A stretch of DNA of 64,000 nt from Lactobacillus crispatus (GTDB taxonomy: Bacteria > Bacillota > Bacilli > Lactobacillales > Lactobacillaceae), in contig NZ_CP072197.1 of the NCBI RefSeq assembly GCF_018987235.1, positions 744,001 through 808,000 of the forward strand, given 5' to 3'. This document shows, piece after piece, positions 61,301-64,000 of this stretch (position 1 is its first letter; each line of letters starts with the position of its first letter). Below the pieces are notes generated by a model. That model saw only the letters and a list, made by a program, of their open reading frames with translations, did no database searches and was not told where the DNA came from. The position numbers and the translations under genes are program-made.

Positions 61301-64000
61301 GGTACTACTCCAGTTGACGGTTATCCAACAAGTGCAACTTGGACTACTAAACCAAATACTTCAAAGCCTGGTGCAACTACTGGCACGGCAACTGTAACTT
61401 ATCCAGATGGTACTACTGAAACAGTAACAATTCCGGTTGCTGTAAATGGTCAAGGTGATGTTACTGTTATCGATAATGGTCATGTCTTCAGCCTTCATGC
61501 CAATAATGTTGTAACTCACAAGACTTCTGACAAGAACATCATTGGTGGACCAGTAATTGAAAACTTCAAGTTAAGCTACTACCAAGGTGGTCAAAACTAC
61601 AGCAAGCCATATATTTACACTTTGAATGCTGACAAGACTGCATATGTTCTTACCCAAACTGGTGATAATCCAGCTGGTGTAACTGTTAATGCTCCACAAT
61701 CTATTAATGCTAGTGACATTAAGATTAGTTGGACTGAAGCAGGCACTGTTCTATTCAATAATGCATTAGGTGCAATCAAGGGTAATGGTCAACCAACAAG
61801 TTTGGTATCAGAGAACAATGGTGGAACTCAGACGATTACTTATACTAACCGGGTAAATAATCAATTTGGTTATCCTAAGTATTCAGCTGTTGTTGACAGT
61901 TCAAGTGTAAACTGGCCAATTTATGGTAATGGTCCAGTATCAACTTATCCATTCCCATCAGTTTACATTTATGGTGCAGAAGCTAACGGTACTATTCCAA
62001 GTGTTAACTCCGACGTTACTGATTTGAGGGCTGCTTTAGGGGATGCTTCGAAGCTTGTAAATACTAGTGATTTAACTGCTGATCATAATTCTGAAATTAG
62101 TTCAGTAAACTGGCAAACTTTACCAAGTCTTGATAAAGCTAATGCTCAAGCTCCTGCAACAGTACGAATTAACTTCCCTGATAAGAGTTACCTTGATGTT
62201 CCAGTAGCTGTAAATGTAATCAAGGTTGATCAAGGTGTTGATGATAAGACTAACCACGACATTTATCGTGATATTACTCGTACGATTAATGTTGAAGGCG
62301 AAAGTACTCCAGTTGTTCAACATGTAATTTACAGTCGTGCTAAGATAACTGATCTTTCTAAGCCAGCAGGTCAACAAGTAACTTACACTACCTGGGCATC
62401 TGCTAAGAATAGTGAAAGTCAAGCAGTAACGAAGTTCTCACAATATGAAGTAACTAAACCTGGCTACACTGCTACTGCAACTGGTGCAACTATTGAAACT
62501 GTTGATGGTAAGCAATATGTTCCAGCTTCAGCACCAATTACTCCAGATTCATCAAATGAAACTGTTAATGTAACTTACACTGCTAACGAACATACTTTAG
62601 TAATTAATTATGTTGATGGTAACGGTACTGTAGAAGGTACTTACAATGTTCCTGGTAAGACTGATGAAACTGTTAATGTTGATGTACCTGGACATGTTCC
62701 AACTAACTGGAAACTAGTTCCAAATCAACAAACTATCAGTTCTTACAAGTTCGGTTCAGATGATCCACGACCTGTAGATTACAATGTTAAACACGGAACT
62801 AAGAATATTACTCCAACTGATCCAAGTGTTAACCCAACTGATCCTAAATACAAGGATATGTTCACTAGTGTAAGTCGTGACATTTACCAAACTAAACCAG
62901 GTGAAACTAGGACTAAGATTGATACTCAATACGTTGATTTTGGACGTAATGGTGTTGAAGACCTAGTAACTGGTGTAGTAACTGGTACCGGAGACTGGAA
63001 AGTTGGTAAGATTGAAAACAACAAGTTCGTTGAAGGTGGCAAAGCAGAATTTGCTTCAGCTAGCGTAGAACAAATTAAAGGTTATGATTCATACGTAGAT
63101 GGAACAAAGGCAACTGAAGTTTCAGCAGCTGCAGTAACAGAAAAAGATGGTGTCCCACAAAATGGTGCAGCTGTTAATGTAACTTACACTGCTAACGAAC
63201 ATACTTTAGTAATTAATTATGTTGATGGTAACGGTACTGTAGAAGGTACTTACAATGTTCCTGGTAAGACTGATGAAACTGTTAATGTTGATGTACCTGG
63301 ACATGTTCCAACTAACTGGAAACTAGTTCCAAATCAACAAACTATCAGTTCTTACAAGTTCGGTTCAGATGATCCACGACCTGTAGATTACAATGTTAAA
63401 CACGGAACTAAGAATATTACTCCAACTGATCCAAGTGTTAACCCAACTGATCCTAAATACAAGGATATGTTCACTAGTGTAAGTCGTGACATTTACCAAA
63501 CTAAACCAGGTGAAACTAGGACTAAGATTGATACTCAATACGTTGATTTTGGACGTAATGGTGTTGAAGACCTAGTAACTGGTGTAGTAACTGGTACCGG
63601 AGACTGGAAAGTTGGTAAGATTGAAAACAACAAGTTCGTTGAAGGTGGCAAAGCAGAATTTGCTTCAGCTAGCGTAGAACAAATTAAAGGTTATGATTCA
63701 TACGTAGATGGAACAAAGGCAACTGAAGTTTCAGCAGCTGCAGTAACAGAAAAAGATGGTGTCCCACAAAATGGTGCAGCTGTTAATGTAACTTACACTG
63801 CTAACGAACATACTTTAGTAATTAATTATGTTGATGGTAACGGTACTGTAGAAGGTACTTACAATGTTCCTGGTAAGACTGATGAAACTGTTAATGTTGA
63901 TGTACCTGGACATGTTCCAACTAACTGGAAACTAGTTCCAAATCAACAAACTATCAGTTCTTACAAGTTCGGTTCAGATGATCCACGACCTGTAGATTAC
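58331..64000 (+). CDS. Giant YSIRK adhesin with beta-helix domain, Rib repeats and mucus-binding-type repeats (C-terminus beyond window)
   Basis: At least 1,890 codons, all open from ATG 58331 (AAAGGAG site) to the window edge. Order: YSIRK-type signal FSIRKFTVGAASVLIG (about 22-37) ending VKA; Asn/Thr/Lys-rich spacer (about 50-198); a beta-helix, pectate-lyase-like adhesive region (about 200-760: INVTSDITITD, DLVINGNGHTINF, LKDVTIEG); Rib-type repeats (about 880-1040; YTWQTTPKTTTPG, VVTYPDGSKDKVPT) and another near 1220-1297; a diverged mucus-binding B2-like unit; then identical 203-residue repeats from about 1412. The sorting signal should lie outside. It is a cell-wall adhesin; similar proteins bind host epithelia or mucus. 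The IS982 upstream may change its expression. Confidence 0.93.
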   Translation, partial: MLSKNNYKERLRKMEPRRERFSIRKFTVGAASVLIGFTIFGLNNTQTVKADTTDNTNTSTEKDENATTSDNVASDIQVNDLKDKTSEVKANKAAKQSETVADQSQTTTDVAKSDKDTQNANDLEISKPVQQENAAVKVANETTVDQAKSKSGNVLNVQKAQTKASEDVAKTLAESKVTQEGASALRSAFIEAPQNTQSQDANDFQSLINAMNNGNVGTINVTSDITITDKVNGTTICGLSDSKRHYLRLDSKGSARDLVINGNGHTINFAGFSLAFQDRNYTNAVGPWNITLKDVTIEGSKYDYAPLSFYGSEANTEKSKLTFDGVTANLNDRPLVDKYGENLPVHFAGKNNITLNYMSSGYNLVTGKTVRFDSGDTIFNVDSKVTGKAINSNNWVIRSTENASDSENPSTLINEGARVTINAKSDDLRGIYAGRQTLAGQPIYGVTVINGTLNANMAAGHSTAIWSHDLEIGKKGNVTIHTKQTNQADGVENNTSNSVSNYNGTHYAPISLDAGPMTSVASPLSKQTASLINNGSLTIIRDTTEKTLVPLISMGDGGLSTNTTLKFVVGDGATLDLQDNAGTFKAGTEPASPFTGLINLWGTSGTDVLEINNPAYVNLQRTGSIRGTLIRMEGVYNNSTISGPTPIAQWDQGNKTTTPNDVWYVRYLNTKNQWGNNSGQFMGKGQQPNTSIAHKGVDTLYNSNATVLMSKNQGADKYENGAIPTKVEEALHLNSFLNNFNWWRPQRIAMGSKLNNTPNVKINDFDKYQPEVQTINGKTNQTLDDLDAKKGIKDLIGPDEKAITDFDNLVNKVTWYNSGTDKIEWNKIMIQPTDSKDPSAKVPYSEPQNPTGNLKTTNDSAWAKVTYADGSVDFVKIPLHIIGPTDAEKYIPKGQDVKANKGEDLTNKADEAISNKETLPSRTTYTWQTTPKTTTPGKKSAVIVVTYPDGSKDKVPTNVVVNAKPEIKSITTTVGGNPAATEGIANLNDGGTTPVDGYPTSATWTTKPNTSKPGATTGTATVTYPDGTTETVTIPVAVNGQGDVTVIDNGHVFSLHANNVVTHKTSDKNIIGGPVIENFKLSYYQGGQNYSKPYIYTLNADKTAYVLTQTGDNPAGVTVNAPQSINASDIKISWTEAGTVLFNNALGAIKGNGQPTSLVSENNGGTQTITYTNRVNNQFGYPKYSAVVDSSSVNWPIYGNGPVSTYPFPSVYIYGAEANGTIPSVNSDVTDLRAALGDASKLVNTSDLTADHNSEISSVNWQTLPSLDKANAQAPATVRINFPDKSYLDVPVAVNVIKVDQGVDDKTNHDIYRDITRTINVEGESTPVVQHVIYSRAKITDLSKPAGQQVTYTTWASAKNSESQAVTKFSQYEVTKPGYTATATGATIETVDGKQYVPASAPITPDSSNETVNVTYTANEHTLVINYVDGNGTVEGTYNVPGKTDETVNVDVPGHVPTNWKLVPNQQTISSYKFGSDDPRPVDYNVKHGTKNITPTDPSVNPTDPKYKDMFTSVSRDIYQTKPGETRTKIDTQYVDFGRNGVEDLVTGVVTGTGDWKVGKIENNKFVEGGKAEFASASVEQIKGYDSYVDGTKATEVSAAAVTEKDGVPQNGAAVNVTYTANEHTLVINYVDGNGTVEGTYNVPGKTDETVNVDVPGHVPTNWKLVPNQQTISSYKFGSDDPRPVDYNVKHGTKNITPTDPSVNPTDPKYKDMFTSVSRDIYQTKPGETRTKIDTQYVDFGRNGVEDLVTGVVTGTGDWKVGKIENNKFVEGGKAEFASASVEQIKGYDSYVDGTKATEVSAAAVTEKDGVPQNGAAVNVTYTANEHTLVINYVDGNGTVEGTYNVPGKTDETVNVDVPGHVPTNWKLVPNQQTISSYKFGSDDPRPVDY
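62564..64000 (+). repeat. 609-bp (203-aa) tandem repeats, identical at DNA level
   Basis: Units 62564-63172, 63173-63781 and a third begun at 63782 and cut by the window edge. I saw no base difference between them. Each codes for a MucBP-like stretch (EHTLVINYVDGNGTVEGTY) and a B2-like stretch (YKDMFTSVSRDIYQTKPGE). Copy number in this tract will be hard to assemble and is probably variable. Confidence 0.95.

Noticed and set aside
59848..62422. Minus-strand open frames inside the adhesin gene
   Set aside because: Low-complexity shadows of the Thr/Asn-rich coding strand without initiation signals.
62564..64000. CRISPR-like or non-coding satellite repeat
   Set aside because: The 609-bp units are in frame, without spacers, and encode adhesin modules.

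Overview
The window is a low-GC Firmicutes chromosome from the Lactobacillus acidophilus/crispatus/helveticus group. The evidence is three secreted proteins with SLAP-type (S-layer-anchoring) or SLAP-like C-termini (pullulanase, GH25 lysozyme, a 173-aa secreted protein), a YSIRK-type giant adhesin, PyrR-attenuated pyr genes, PepX and many lactobacillar insertion sequences. The glycogen/starch-debranching, SLAP-anchored pullulanase plus a pectate-lyase-like adhesin with mucus-binding-type repeats fits L. crispatus best. L. helveticus or L. amylovorus cannot be excluded without a search.

Layout. 1-5.5 kb: tail of an unknown gene, a decayed M20 peptidase, an L-serine dehydratase operon with a SufT-like gene, and an ABC-F ATPase behind a leader with a 3-codon uORF and a terminator. 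5.5-17.8 kb: nested mobile DNA. An IS1202-like element sits in the 3' end of a ClC chloride-channel gene with a 27-bp target duplication. Inside its left end sits a 10.7-kb unit bounded by two IS256-family copies with an 8-bp target duplication. That unit carries the pullulanase, a broken LacI regulator, an IS30 copy, a PemIK/MazEF toxin-antitoxin pair and a recombinase cut in its catalytic tyrosine codon. 17.8-21.9 kb: nonsense-mutated clcA, frameshifted GntR, a second IS30, an NmrA-like oxidoreductase. 21.9-31.8 kb: UMP biosynthesis, with pyrFE divergent from pyrD-pyrR-pyrB-pyrC-carA-carB and three PyrR attenuators. 32-46 kb: CcpA-site-controlled lactate permease and GRP sugar transporter, MsrB, PepX, HAD phosphatase, a two-gene ABC exporter behind a uORF/terminator leader, an ArsC-like protein, an esterase, and a third IS30. 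46-57 kb: tRNA-Arg(UCU), GH25 lysozyme, a lipoprotein hydrolase, DUF2207, tautomerase, a SLAP-like secreted protein, a fourth IS30, and a third IS256 copy splitting a DUF2325 gene; then a frameshifted YitT-family gene and rplU-rpmA with an L21 leader. 57.3-64 kb: an IS982-family element directly upstream of a giant adhesin gene that runs off the window and ends in identical 609-bp repeats.

The two main themes are surface/carbohydrate functions assembled or disrupted by IS activity, and pervasive gene decay. At least eight genes carry frameshifts or nonsense codons, several of them in homopolymer runs, so some could be sequence errors. I found no clear new defence or biosynthetic system. The most notable signals are the nested-transposon stratigraphy, the two antibiotic-type attenuation leaders, the in-phase -1 slippery heptamer in the IS256 transposase, the 13-14 bp duplications of the IS30 element, and a quasi-palindrome-type mutation in lacI.
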